From the NCBI GenBank assembly GCA_958403205.1, contig CATXWM010000061.1, positions 1 through 5,861 on the forward strand: a stretch of 5,861 nucleotides of DNA. Reading direction: 5' to 3'. Positions 1 to 5,405 of this stretch are shown one piece after another. Positions within the stretch are counted from its first letter, which is position 1, and each line of letters opens with the position of its first letter. The notes beneath the pieces are model-generated. The model worked only from the letters and a program-made list of their open reading frames with translations, was not told the DNA's origin and searched no databases. Source of the stretch: an uncultured Collinsella sp. GTDB lineage: Bacteria; Actinomycetota; Coriobacteriia; Coriobacteriales; Coriobacteriaceae. Both the position numbers and the translations under genes were made by a program.

Positions 1-94
1 CATGCCGAAATGGCGCGAAGCACGCGATTGACAAAACTATAGAGACACGTCCCAGGAAAACCCGTAAGTGCGAGGATCAATTGCAAAAAACTTC

Positions 95-123
95 TTGCAC
101 AACTAAGAATCTTCCCCTATAGT
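95..123 (+). promoter_or_regulatory. Sigma-70-type promoter of tRNA-Ala
   Basis: TTGCAC at 95-100 matches the -35 consensus in four of six positions. TATAGT at 118-123 is a good -10 box, and the 17-bp spacer is ideal. Transcription would start near 129-131, leaving a leader of about seven bases before the mature tRNA at 137. The position directly ahead of a tRNA and the correct spacing make this the best-supported promoter in the window. A TTGACA at 28-33 has no matching -10 box. Confidence 0.8.
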
Positions 124-136
124 ATCTCCTCGTCAC

Positions 137-212
137 GGGGGCGTAGCTCAGCTGGGAGAGCGCTTGGCTGGCAGTCAAGAGGTCAGGGGTTCGATCCCCC
201 TCGTCTCCACCA
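137..212 (+). tRNA. tRNA-Ala (anticodon GGC)
   Basis: The sequence folds into a full 76-nt cloverleaf. The acceptor stem pairs 137-143 with 202-208, including two G-U pairs. The D stem is 146-149 with 158-161. The anticodon stem is 163-167 with 175-179, with loop CTGGCAG and anticodon GGC at 170-172. The five-base variable loop is 180-184. The T stem is 185-189 with 197-201, with loop TTCGATC. The discriminator is A209 and CCA is encoded at 210-212. Anticodon GGC reads the alanine codons GCC and GCT, of which GCC dominates the GC-rich genes downstream. It is a single-gene unit with its own promoter and terminator. No copy of the tRNA 3' end recurs in the window, so no attachment-site duplication is visible here. 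Confidence 0.97.
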
Positions 213-222
213 TCGTGAATGT

Positions 223-253
223 AAAGGCCTTCGGAATTCCGAAGGCCTTTTTT
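223..253 (+). terminator. Rho-independent terminator after tRNA-Ala
   Basis: A perfect 28-bp palindrome spans 223-250: a 12-bp stem with an AATT loop at 235-238. The 3' arm runs into six T residues at 248-253. It begins 10 bases after the tRNA CCA end, so it ends the tRNA transcript. Because the palindrome is symmetric and starts with AAA, it has only a short U-tract in the reverse direction and is probably weaker there. Confidence 0.93.
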
Positions 254-658
254 CATGCCAAAACACTACGCGCCACAAACCCCACCTATGCCAACAAAAA
301 GTTGCACAATTTATTTCCCATGTCTGTACATAGTTTGTTAGACTAACGCAATTACCAGTGCAGCTCGCCGTTCCATTTGTGCTTAAGGAACGCCCCTAAT
401 CACCGCCAATACCTCAATAACCTGCATCAATGTGAACAACATTCCAAAACAACACCCTTGAACACGCTAAATGAACGATATGTTGTCCACCACAAGCCAA
501 ATCAGTTTCGTTACCAGCTTGTGCTAGGATACTTAGCGTTAAATGAGTTCAACTGTGCTCGCGGCTCCAGCAAGTCGCTAAGCGCAGGGTCGATCAGCAT
601 CCGGCCGTAACGGCGGTGCCAGAAACACCACGAGCTCCAATAAAGAAGTTATGCGACG
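254..658. other. Intergenic stretch with no convincing gene
   Basis: About 400 bases of lower-GC sequence separate the tRNA unit from the polysaccharide leader. Open frames here are short, lack Shine-Dalgarno sequences and resemble no known protein. Only small elements are visible. There is an 11-bp palindrome, GTTAG-A-CTAAC, at 337-347. There is a 6-bp inverted repeat, CGTTCC/GGAACG, at 369-374 and 387-392 with a 12-nt loop. There is also an extended -10-like TGCTAGGAT at 522-530 without a good -35 box. None of these is strong enough to assign a function. The stretch could hold remote regulatory sites or the remnant of a replaced gene. Confidence 0.5.
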
Positions 659-697
659 TTATTAATTTGCATTGCGTTAATTATAAGATGCATTAAT
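659..697 (+). promoter_or_regulatory. AT-rich dyad with possible operon promoter
   Basis: ATTAAT-TT-GCAT at 661-672 is mirrored by ATGCATTAAT at 688-697, an inverted repeat that is perfect except for two extra T residues. Between and overlapping the arms lies TATAAG at 682-687, a fair -10 box. A weak -35 candidate, TTATTA at 659-664, is 17 bp upstream. This is the most AT-rich patch before loaP and lies just upstream of the two leader stem-loops, so it is a reasonable place for the operon promoter and possibly for a dimeric regulator. The -35 match is poor, and the assignment is an inference. Confidence 0.35.
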
Positions 698-723
698 AGC
701 TTGTATGCCAAAGTGAAGCAGTC

Positions 724-789
724 CTTCAGCTGTTTGCGTGCGGTCCAGTTTTGTACTCGCTTGACTGGCTCGCACGCAGCCAGCTGGGG
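724..789 (+). promoter_or_regulatory. Leader stem-loop 1 (long, near-perfect hairpin)
   Basis: Arms 724-749 and 764-789 are reverse complements over 26 positions. They form a basal block (724-732 with 781-789, including two G-U pairs), an 8-bp TGCGTGCG/CGCACGCA block (735-742 with 771-778) and a 5-bp apical block (745-749 with 764-768). Two symmetric 2x2 interruptions each contain a possible wobble pair, and the terminal loop is 14 nt at 750-763. The fold has no T-tract directly after it, so it is not a standard intrinsic terminator. It lies between the likely promoter region and loaP. NusG paralogs of the LoaP type are known to act through an RNA hairpin in the leader of their target operon, so this is a candidate recognition element. 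No homology to a named RNA family was recognised. Confidence 0.55.
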
Positions 790-882
790 ATGCGGTCATT
801 TTGCGATACACGTCCGCGTCTCTAGCAACAGCATTTAAACATACCGTTCACGGTGGGGCAGAGCCACGTGCTTGTCTGACTG

Positions 883-955
883 GGCTCAGGGTTTGAATAT
901 GGAGCGCCTTCGCGCACAAGCGCCCTGGCGAAGCCATACCCAAACCCCGTGAGCC
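883..955 (+). promoter_or_regulatory. Leader stem-loop 2, just upstream of loaP
   Basis: A long imperfect hairpin built from four helices. These are 883-888 with 950-955 (6 bp), 889-895 with 941-947 (7 bp, after a CG bulge at 948-949), 898-902 with 934-938 (5 bp, after a 2x2 A-A/C-C internal loop), and 908-913 with 928-933 (6 bp, after a 5-nt bulge at 903-907). The apical part 912-923 can instead fold as GCGC-ACAA-GCGC. At least 24 base pairs form in total. The hairpin ends 14 nt before the loaP ribosome-binding site, so it must lie in the loaP mRNA leader if transcription starts upstream. No U-tract follows. It may be the antiterminator's RNA target or may control loaP translation; both ideas are inference. 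Confidence 0.55.
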
Positions 956-969
956 ACATGTAAGACAGC

Positions 970-976
970 AAGGGGG
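970..976 (+). promoter_or_regulatory. Ribosome-binding site fixing the loaP start
   Basis: AAGGGGG at 970-976 lies 8 nt before the ATG at 985. In-frame GTG codons at 976 and 979 overlap or abut this sequence and so cannot use it. This favours the ATG start, giving a protein that begins Met-Trp-Tyr-Val, as is typical of NusG-family NGN domains. Confidence 0.65.
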
Positions 977-984
977 TGGTGCTC

Positions 985-1530
985 ATGTGGTATGTGATCC
1001 AGGTAATTAACGGTCGCGAAGACGTAATGCGCAAGCGCATCGAGCGCGTGGTGCCGGCGAGTGCCATGCAAGAGCTCTTTTATCCCCAATATCAAACCGA
1101 GATTAAAGTACACGGCGAATGGGTCGATACGACCAAGCCGCTCTTTCCCGGTTACCTTATCTGCGATACGGCAGATCCCCGCACCGTGCAACAGTATCTG
1201 CTGCGCATGGATGACTTTGCCCGGGTGTTATCCCAGGACAGTCAGTTTGTGCCGTTAGCAAAAGAAGAGGTCCAGCTTATTGGCGGCTTTACGCATAGGG
1301 GAGACCGCGTAGTGCCCATGAGCGAGGCCTTAAAAGACGGTGATCAGGTCGTAGTGACGGCAGGTCCGCTGCTGGGCCACGAAGGCCTTATCAAATCCAT
1401 TAACAGACGCAAGAGCACTGCTTTTTTGGAGCTCAACCTGTGCGGTCGACGCGTAACCACCCGCGTTGGTCTTGCTGTGCTTTCAAATGAGAGGCGTGTC
1501 ATGCGCAACCTCAAAATGGCGATTGCCTAG
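985..1530 (+). CDS. loaP: NusG-family processive antiterminator, LoaP type
   Basis: A 181-residue specialised NusG paralog predicted to bind RNA polymerase and suppress pausing and termination across a long polysaccharide operon. An N-terminal NGN domain spans about residues 1-105. It starts with MWYVIQVINGRED and contains the conserved LFPGYLI segment at 53-59. A C-terminal KOW domain spans about 117-165, with KDGDQVVVTAGPLLGHEGLI marking the KOW motif, followed by a basic tail. The length fits LoaP and UpxY-like proteins, and it lacks the extra domains of some housekeeping NusG proteins. ATG 985 is chosen over upstream GTG codons at 976 and 979 because of the ribosome-binding site. Being first in a capsule-type operon is the usual setting for this family. 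Two large stem-loops precede it and a small one follows, so autoregulation through leader RNA is plausible. Codon use is mixed, unlike the GC-saturated capE and capF. The NusG-family call is firm; the LoaP subclass is inferred from context. Confidence 0.88.
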   Translation: MWYVIQVINGREDVMRKRIERVVPASAMQELFYPQYQTEIKVHGEWVDTTKPLFPGYLICDTADPRTVQQYLLRMDDFARVLSQDSQFVPLAKEEVQLIGGFTHRGDRVVPMSEALKDGDQVVVTAGPLLGHEGLIKSINRRKSTAFLELNLCGRRVTTRVGLAVLSNERRVMRNLKMAIA

Positions 1531-1554
1531 CCGCAAGCGGACGCTACACAGAAC

Positions 1555-1577
1555 AGGGAGGATCCCCGACCTGGGGA
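1555..1577 (+). promoter_or_regulatory. Shine-Dalgarno followed by hairpin before TTG start
   Basis: AGGGAGG at 1555-1561 is the strongest Shine-Dalgarno-like sequence between loaP and the next gene, but it lies 23 nt from the TTG start at 1585. A 5-bp hairpin, TCCCC-GACCT-GGGGA (1563-1577), fills most of that gap and would reduce the effective spacing to 8 nt when folded. Its 3' arm GGGGA is itself a weak ribosome-binding candidate, 7 nt before the TTG. A second tiny dyad, CCGCAAGCGG, follows the loaP stop at 1531-1540. This could control translation or be an RNA site for the antiterminator. Confidence 0.4.
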
Positions 1578-1584
1578 CGAAGTT

Positions 1585-2346
1585 TTGGAAGAGAACGTGT
1601 CGGATAAAACAGAATATGCAACTAATGCGCCCGTGGGGGCCGCACTGATTGCTCAGGCCATGGACCGACGTGAGGGCGCTGGCCGCTACAAGGCCATGCA
1701 GTCCATCATGGACTGGGACCGCTCTCGCCTGGTCTATAGGGCCGTAAAGCGCGCATTCGACATCGTTTTCAGCGGTGTCGCGCTCGTCGCCATCGCGATC
1801 CCCGGCCTAATTCTCGCCGCGGCCATCCGGTTTGAGAGCGAGGGCAGCCCCTTCTACAGCCAGATACGCGTGGGACAGACCCGCCCCGACGGCAGCCTGA
1901 CCACGTTCACCATGTGGAAGTTCCGTTCCATGTACAGGGACGCCGACGAGCGCCTCGCCGAGCTCAAGGAGCAGAACGAGATCGCCGGCGCCATGTTCAA
2001 GATGAAGGAGGACCCCCGCGTCACCAGGATCGGCAGGTTCATCCGCAAGCACTCCATCGACGAGTTCCCGCAGTTCCTCAACGTGTTTCTGGGGCAGATG
2101 TCCGTCGTGGGCCCGCGCCCGCCGCTGCCTAATGAGGTCGCGGAGTATACCGAGTACGATCTGCAGCGCCTGGCCGTGAAGCCCGGCATTACCGGATGGT
2201 GGCAGGTTACTGATCGAAACTCAACTGGTTTCGACGGTATGGTCCAGCGAGATCTTGAGTACATTGCGAGGCGTGGCATTCTCACCGATTTAAGGATTAT
2301 CGCCCTCACCGTTATTGAAGTAATTACGGGAAAGGGTGCGTTTTAG
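1585..2346 (+). CDS. Monotopic phosphoglycosyl transferase (initiating sugar transferase)
   Basis: A 253-residue member of the bacterial sugar transferase family (Bac_transf; PglC/WbaP/CapM-like). It is expected to transfer a sugar-1-phosphate from a UDP-sugar to undecaprenyl phosphate at the inner face of the membrane, starting repeat-unit assembly. Residues 58-82 form one hydrophobic segment containing the Ile-Pro-Gly break (Pro73) expected of the re-entrant membrane helix. MWKFRSMYRDAD follows at 110-121. The catalytic Asp-Glu pair is in SIDEFPQ (D159, E160). VVGPRPP (174-180) and PGITGWWQV (200-208) complete the core. It is the short form, without the four-helix N-terminal module of WbaP, but has about 50 extra N-terminal residues. 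The TTG start at 1585 is uncertain; GTG at 1597 is an alternative. Third-position GC is near 95% mid-gene but drops to about 50% after about 2180, suggesting a mosaic gene. The specific sugar cannot be read from the sequence. Its stop overlaps the next start by one base. Confidence 0.9.
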   Translation: MEENVSDKTEYATNAPVGAALIAQAMDRREGAGRYKAMQSIMDWDRSRLVYRAVKRAFDIVFSGVALVAIAIPGLILAAAIRFESEGSPFYSQIRVGQTRPDGSLTTFTMWKFRSMYRDADERLAELKEQNEIAGAMFKMKEDPRVTRIGRFIRKHSIDEFPQFLNVFLGQMSVVGPRPPLPNEVAEYTEYDLQRLAVKPGITGWWQVTDRNSTGFDGMVQRDLEYIARRGILTDLRIIALTVIEVITGKGAF

Positions 2347-3122
2347 TGCTTAAGTCCTATCTTCATTATCCCGAATTAAACCGCGTGCCCGTGATCGATG
2401 TCCCGATCACGGGCACCAATATGTCTGAATGCGTCGATTTCATTACACATAATATCGACGATCTACATGGCGAGTATATCTGCGTCTCTAACGCCCATAC
2501 GTCGGTTATGGCCCATGACAATCCCAGCTACTGGTCCTGTCAGGCTGAGTCCGTTATGTCCGTTCCCGATGGGAAGCCCCTATCGATTGTCGGTCGAAAG
2601 ACGGTCGCGTCGATGGGGCGCGTGACCGGTCCGGATTTGATGCGCGAGATTTTCAGTATCTCCGCTCAGTACGGATGGAGCCATTACTTCTACGGCAACG
2701 AACGGAAAAACCTCGAGACCCTCATGGAATCGCTTCAAGAGGAGTATCCGGGCTTGGAAATTGCTGGCATGGAGCCTTCCGTCTTTCGTCCGCTTTCCGA
2801 TGGCGAGAAACGAGACCTTTCACGACGCATTGCTGATTCTGGCGCCGACTTTGCATGGATTGCACTTGGTGCTCCGCGTCAGGAAGTCCTCATGCATGAG
2901 CTTAAAGGCGGTCCCCAGCCACTAATGATTGGCGTAGGGGGAGCCTTCAACGTTCTCGCCGGCGTGGTGCCGGAGGCGCCGATTTGGATGCAGAACCTAA
3001 GTCTCGAGTGGCTATACCGCTTGATGCAGGAACCGAAGCGACTCTTCAAACGATATCTCGTTACTAATACCAAATTTCTCTTTTACCAGTTCACAGGCGC
3101 TAAGCGCAAGGAAGGCAAGTAG
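2346..3122 (+). CDS. WecG/TagA/CpsF family glycosyltransferase (GT26)
   Basis: A 258-residue enzyme of the family that includes WecG (ManNAcA transferase) and TagA (ManNAc transferase of wall teichoic acid). It would add a sugar, probably the second residue, to the lipid-linked primer made by the preceding phosphoglycosyl transferase. Family landmarks are NAHTSVM with Thr52, PDGKP with the proposed catalytic Asp75, RVTGPDLM at 92-99, GAPRQE at 175-180, GGAFNVLAG at 198-206 and EWLYRLMQEPKR at 221-232. The basic, aromatic C-terminus is where TagA-like enzymes associate with the membrane. The GTG start shares its G with the previous TAG stop, with AAAGGG at 2331-2336 placed 9 nt ahead, so translation is probably coupled. 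The stop abuts the capE ATG. Hand-counted third-position GC is about 60% in the first 65 codons, far below capE. Donor and acceptor sugars are unknown. Confidence 0.92.
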   Translation: MLKSYLHYPELNRVPVIDVPITGTNMSECVDFITHNIDDLHGEYICVSNAHTSVMAHDNPSYWSCQAESVMSVPDGKPLSIVGRKTVASMGRVTGPDLMREIFSISAQYGWSHYFYGNERKNLETLMESLQEEYPGLEIAGMEPSVFRPLSDGEKRDLSRRIADSGADFAWIALGAPRQEVLMHELKGGPQPLMIGVGGAFNVLAGVVPEAPIWMQNLSLEWLYRLMQEPKRLFKRYLVTNTKFLFYQFTGAKRKEGK

Positions 3123-4181
3123 ATGAAACCCACCACCGCATTCAAAGACAAGACCCTGATGATCACGGGCGGCACCGGCTCGTTCGGCAACACTGTGCTC
3201 AAGCACTTCATGTACACAGACCTGGCCGAGATCCGCATCTTCTCGCGCGACGAGAAGAAGCAGGACGACATGCGCCACCGCCTGCAGGAGAAGTCCCCCG
3301 AGCTCGCCTCCAAGGTGCGCTTCTTCATCGGCGACGTCCGCAACGCCCAGAGCGTGCGCGACGCCATGCACGGGGTCGACTACATCTTCCACGCCGCCGC
3401 CCTCAAGCAGGTGCCCTCCTGCGAGTTCTTCCCCATGGAGGCCGTGCGCACCAACGTCATCGGCACGGACAACGTTCTGCACGCCGCCATCGACGAGGGC
3501 GTCGACCGTGTCGAGTGCCTGTCCACCGACAAGGCGGCCTACCCCATCAACGCCATGGGCAAGTCCAAGGCCATGATGGAGTCCATCATCTACGCCAACG
3601 CCCGAAACGGCGCCGGCCGCACCACCATCTGCTGCACCCGCTACGGCAACGTCATGTGCTCGCGCGGCAGCGTCATCCCGCTGTTCATCGACCGCATCCG
3701 CAAGGGCGAGCCGCTGACGGTCACCGACCCGAACATGACCCGCTTCCTGATGAACCTGGACGAGGCGGTCGACCTCGTACAGTTCGCCTTCGAGCACGCC
3801 AACCCCGGCGACCTGTTCATCCAGAAGGCGCCTGCCTCCACCATCGGCGACCTCGCCGAGGCGGTCCAGGAGGTCTTCGGCCGCGTGGGCACCCAGGTGA
3901 TCGGCACCCGCCACGGCGAGAAGCTCTTCGAGACCCTCATGACCCGCGAGGAGCGCCTGCGCGCCGAGGACATGGGTGGCTACTACCGCGTGGCATGCGA
4001 CTCGCGCGACCTGAACTACGACAAGTTCGTCGTGGACGGTGAGGTGGAGACCCAGGCCGACGAGTCCTACACCTCCCACAACACCGAGAGGCTCGACGTT
4101 GAGGGCACCATCGCCAAGATCAAGACCGCCGAGTACGTGCAGCTGGCGCTCGAGGGCCGCGAGCACGAGGCGGTGCAGTAG
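3123..4181 (+). CDS. capE: UDP-GlcNAc 4,6-dehydratase/5-epimerase (CapE/FnlA/WbjB)
   Basis: A 352-residue short-chain dehydrogenase/reductase-type enzyme for step one of UDP-L-FucNAc synthesis. It converts UDP-D-GlcNAc into the 4-keto-6-deoxy-L-arabino sugar by dehydration with C5 inversion. The NAD(P) Rossmann motif GGTGSFG is at 16-22 and GDVR at 70-73. The catalytic region STDKAAYPINAMGKSK (134-149) has Met145 and Lys149 in place of the usual Tyr-xxx-Lys. This Met variant is characteristic of inverting FlaA1/CapE-like dehydratases and not a defect. RYGNVMCSRGSVIP follows from 173. The C-terminal SYTSHNTERLDVE segment (315-327) is typical of CapE rather than of PseB. Length is close to S. 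aureus CapE. AAGGAAGG at 3108-3115 sits 7 nt before the ATG, and there is no gap to the previous stop. Its codons are almost all G- or C-ending, as in capF and capG, so the three genes probably arrived as one block. The family and pathway assignment is firm because capF and capG follow directly. Confidence 0.95.
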   Translation: MKPTTAFKDKTLMITGGTGSFGNTVLKHFMYTDLAEIRIFSRDEKKQDDMRHRLQEKSPELASKVRFFIGDVRNAQSVRDAMHGVDYIFHAAALKQVPSCEFFPMEAVRTNVIGTDNVLHAAIDEGVDRVECLSTDKAAYPINAMGKSKAMMESIIYANARNGAGRTTICCTRYGNVMCSRGSVIPLFIDRIRKGEPLTVTDPNMTRFLMNLDEAVDLVQFAFEHANPGDLFIQKAPASTIGDLAEAVQEVFGRVGTQVIGTRHGEKLFETLMTREERLRAEDMGGYYRVACDSRDLNYDKFVVDGEVETQADESYTSHNTERLDVEGTIAKIKTAEYVQLALEGREHEAVQ

Positions 4182-4182
4182 G

Positions 4183-5401
4183 GTGCGCGTCCTCGTCACC
4201 GGCGCCAGGGGCTTCGTAGGGAAAAACCTCTGCTACGCCCTCAAGAACATAAGGGACGGCAAGGACCGCCGCGACAAGTATCAGGGGCTGCTCCCGCTCG
4301 AGGTCATGGAGTATGACGTCGACTCGACGACCGAGGAGCTGGACGGCTACTGCTCCCGCGCCGACTTCGTCTTCAACCTGGCCGGCGTCAACCGCCCCGA
4401 GGACCAGGCGGAGTTCATGGAGGGCAACTTCGGGTTCGCCTCCACACTGCTGGATGCCCTCGAGCGCCACGGGAACACGTGCCCCGTCATGCTCTCCAGC
4501 TCCGCGCAGGCGAGCCTTTCCGGCCGTTTCGAGGGCTCGGTCTACGGCGAGTCGAAACTGGCGGGGGAGAGCCTGTTCCGCGATTATTCCGAGCGCACGG
4601 GCGCCCCGGTGCTCATCTACCGCTTCCCCAACCTCTACGGCAAGTGGTGCCGCCCGCGCTACAACTCCGCCGTGGCCACCTTCTGCGACGCCATCGCCAA
4701 CGGCCGCCCCTACACTGTGAAAGACCCCTCGGTGGAGCTGGAGCTCCTCTACATCGACGACCTCGTCGACGAGATGCTGGACGCCCTGCTGGGGGAGGAG
4801 CACCGCTGCGGATACGAGGGGCTCGAGCGCGTCGACGGTGATGATTTCTGCTACGTCCCCGGGACCGACGTGAAAACCCTGGGCGAGATCGTCTACCTGC
4901 TGGGCAGCTTCCGCGACAGCCGCGAGACGCTTTCGGTGCCGGACCTTTCCGAGGGATCCTTCTCCAAGAAGCTCTGGAGCACGTTCCTGTCCTACTACGA
5001 GCCGGGGCGCTTCGCCTACTGCCTGAAGCCCAACACCGACGAGCGCGGTTCGTTCACCGAGTTCCTGCGCACGCCGGAGCGCGGCCAGGTCTCCATCAAC
5101 GTCTCGAAGCCCGGCATCACCAAGGGCAACCACTGGCACATGAGCAAGTGGGAGAGGTTCCTGGTGGTCTCCGGCACCGCGAGCATCAAGCTGAGGAAGG
5201 TGGGGGGAGGACGCCGATGGCAAGCCGTACCCCGTCGACGAGTACATCGTCTCCGGCTCGGACATGCGCGCCGTGGAGATGATCCCCGGCTACACGCACT
5301 CCATCACCAACCTGTCCGACACCGAGGACCTCGTGACGGTCATGTGGGCAAACGAGCCCTTCGACCCCGAGGACCCCGACACCTACTACGAGGAGGTCTA
5401 G
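4183..5401 (+). pseudogene. capF: UDP-L-FucNAc pathway epimerase/reductase CapF (FnlB/WbjC), frameshifted
   Basis: CapF 3-epimerises and then 4-reduces the CapE product, giving UDP-2-acetamido-2,6-dideoxy-L-talose. The N-terminal reductase domain shows GARGFVG (7-13), LAGVNRP (66-72), LSSSAQA (104-110), YGESK (Tyr121, Lys125) and RFPNLYGKW (147-155). The C-terminal cupin begins near residue 280 with DERGSFTEF (286-294) and GNHWHM...E (His317, His319, Glu324, likely metal ligands). At 5202-5207 a run of six G residues shifts the frame after residue 341. As written, translation continues for about 82 unrelated, Arg-rich residues to a stop at 5452-5454, inside capG. Removing one G restores a 405-residue protein ending in GYTHSITNLSD, TVMWANEPFDPEDPDTYYEEV in family style, with stop 5399-5401. 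The GTG start at 4183 follows the capE stop by one base, with only a weak GAGG upstream, so translation is probably coupled to capE. The shift may be a sequencing error, a recent mutation or a phase-variable switch. Confidence 0.85.
5202..5207 (+). repeat. G6 homopolymer at the capF frameshift
   Basis: Six consecutive G residues lie exactly where the capF reading frame changes. Five would give Lys-Val-Gly-Glu-Asp-Ala-Asp-Gly-Lys in the family frame; six push the reading into a frame with no family resemblance. The tract is shorter than typical phase-variable G-runs, so both slippage and a homopolymer sequencing error remain possible. Confidence 0.8.
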
Positions 5402-5405
5402 CCGC

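Noticed and set aside
134..149. Met145 in the CapE YxxxK position as an inactivating mutation
   Set aside because: These coordinates are residues of CapE (bases about 3522-3569). Met at this position is normal for the CapE/FlaA1 group of inverting dehydratases.
137..212. The tRNA as an attachment site with a duplicated 3' end
   Set aside because: No second copy of the tRNA 3' sequence and no integrase gene occurs in the window.
164..346. A 60-codon frame beginning inside the tRNA
   Set aside because: It overlaps the tRNA and its terminator, so it is a chance frame.
377..610. A 77-codon open frame starting with TTG in the gap after the tRNA
   Set aside because: It has no ribosome-binding site and no recognisable protein features, in a lower-GC stretch where chance frames are expected.
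604..620. GGCGGTGCC as a JUMPstart/ops element for an RfaH-type antiterminator
   Set aside because: It matches only part of the ops core and lacks the following conserved bases. The regulator here is LoaP-like, which uses RNA hairpins.
724..802. Stem-loop 1 as an intrinsic terminator
   Set aside because: No T-run follows the stem; the nearest is four T residues about 10 bases further on, and the stem is interrupted. A structured leader fits better, though weak termination cannot be excluded.
4039..4182. Upstream extension of capF into the end of capE
   Set aside because: The extra residues are Arg/Pro/Ser-rich noise read out of frame through capE. The Rossmann motif starts right after the GTG at 4183, where family members begin.
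3012..4199. A 395-codon antisense frame opposite capE
   Set aside because: Long antisense frames arise automatically opposite genes with nearly all G/C third positions. Its product is a low-complexity Val/Leu/Gly/Ala/Asp/His-rich string, and capE on the other strand is certain.
4120..5265. A 381-codon antisense frame opposite capF
   Set aside because: Same cause as above; the sense strand encodes an unmistakable CapF.
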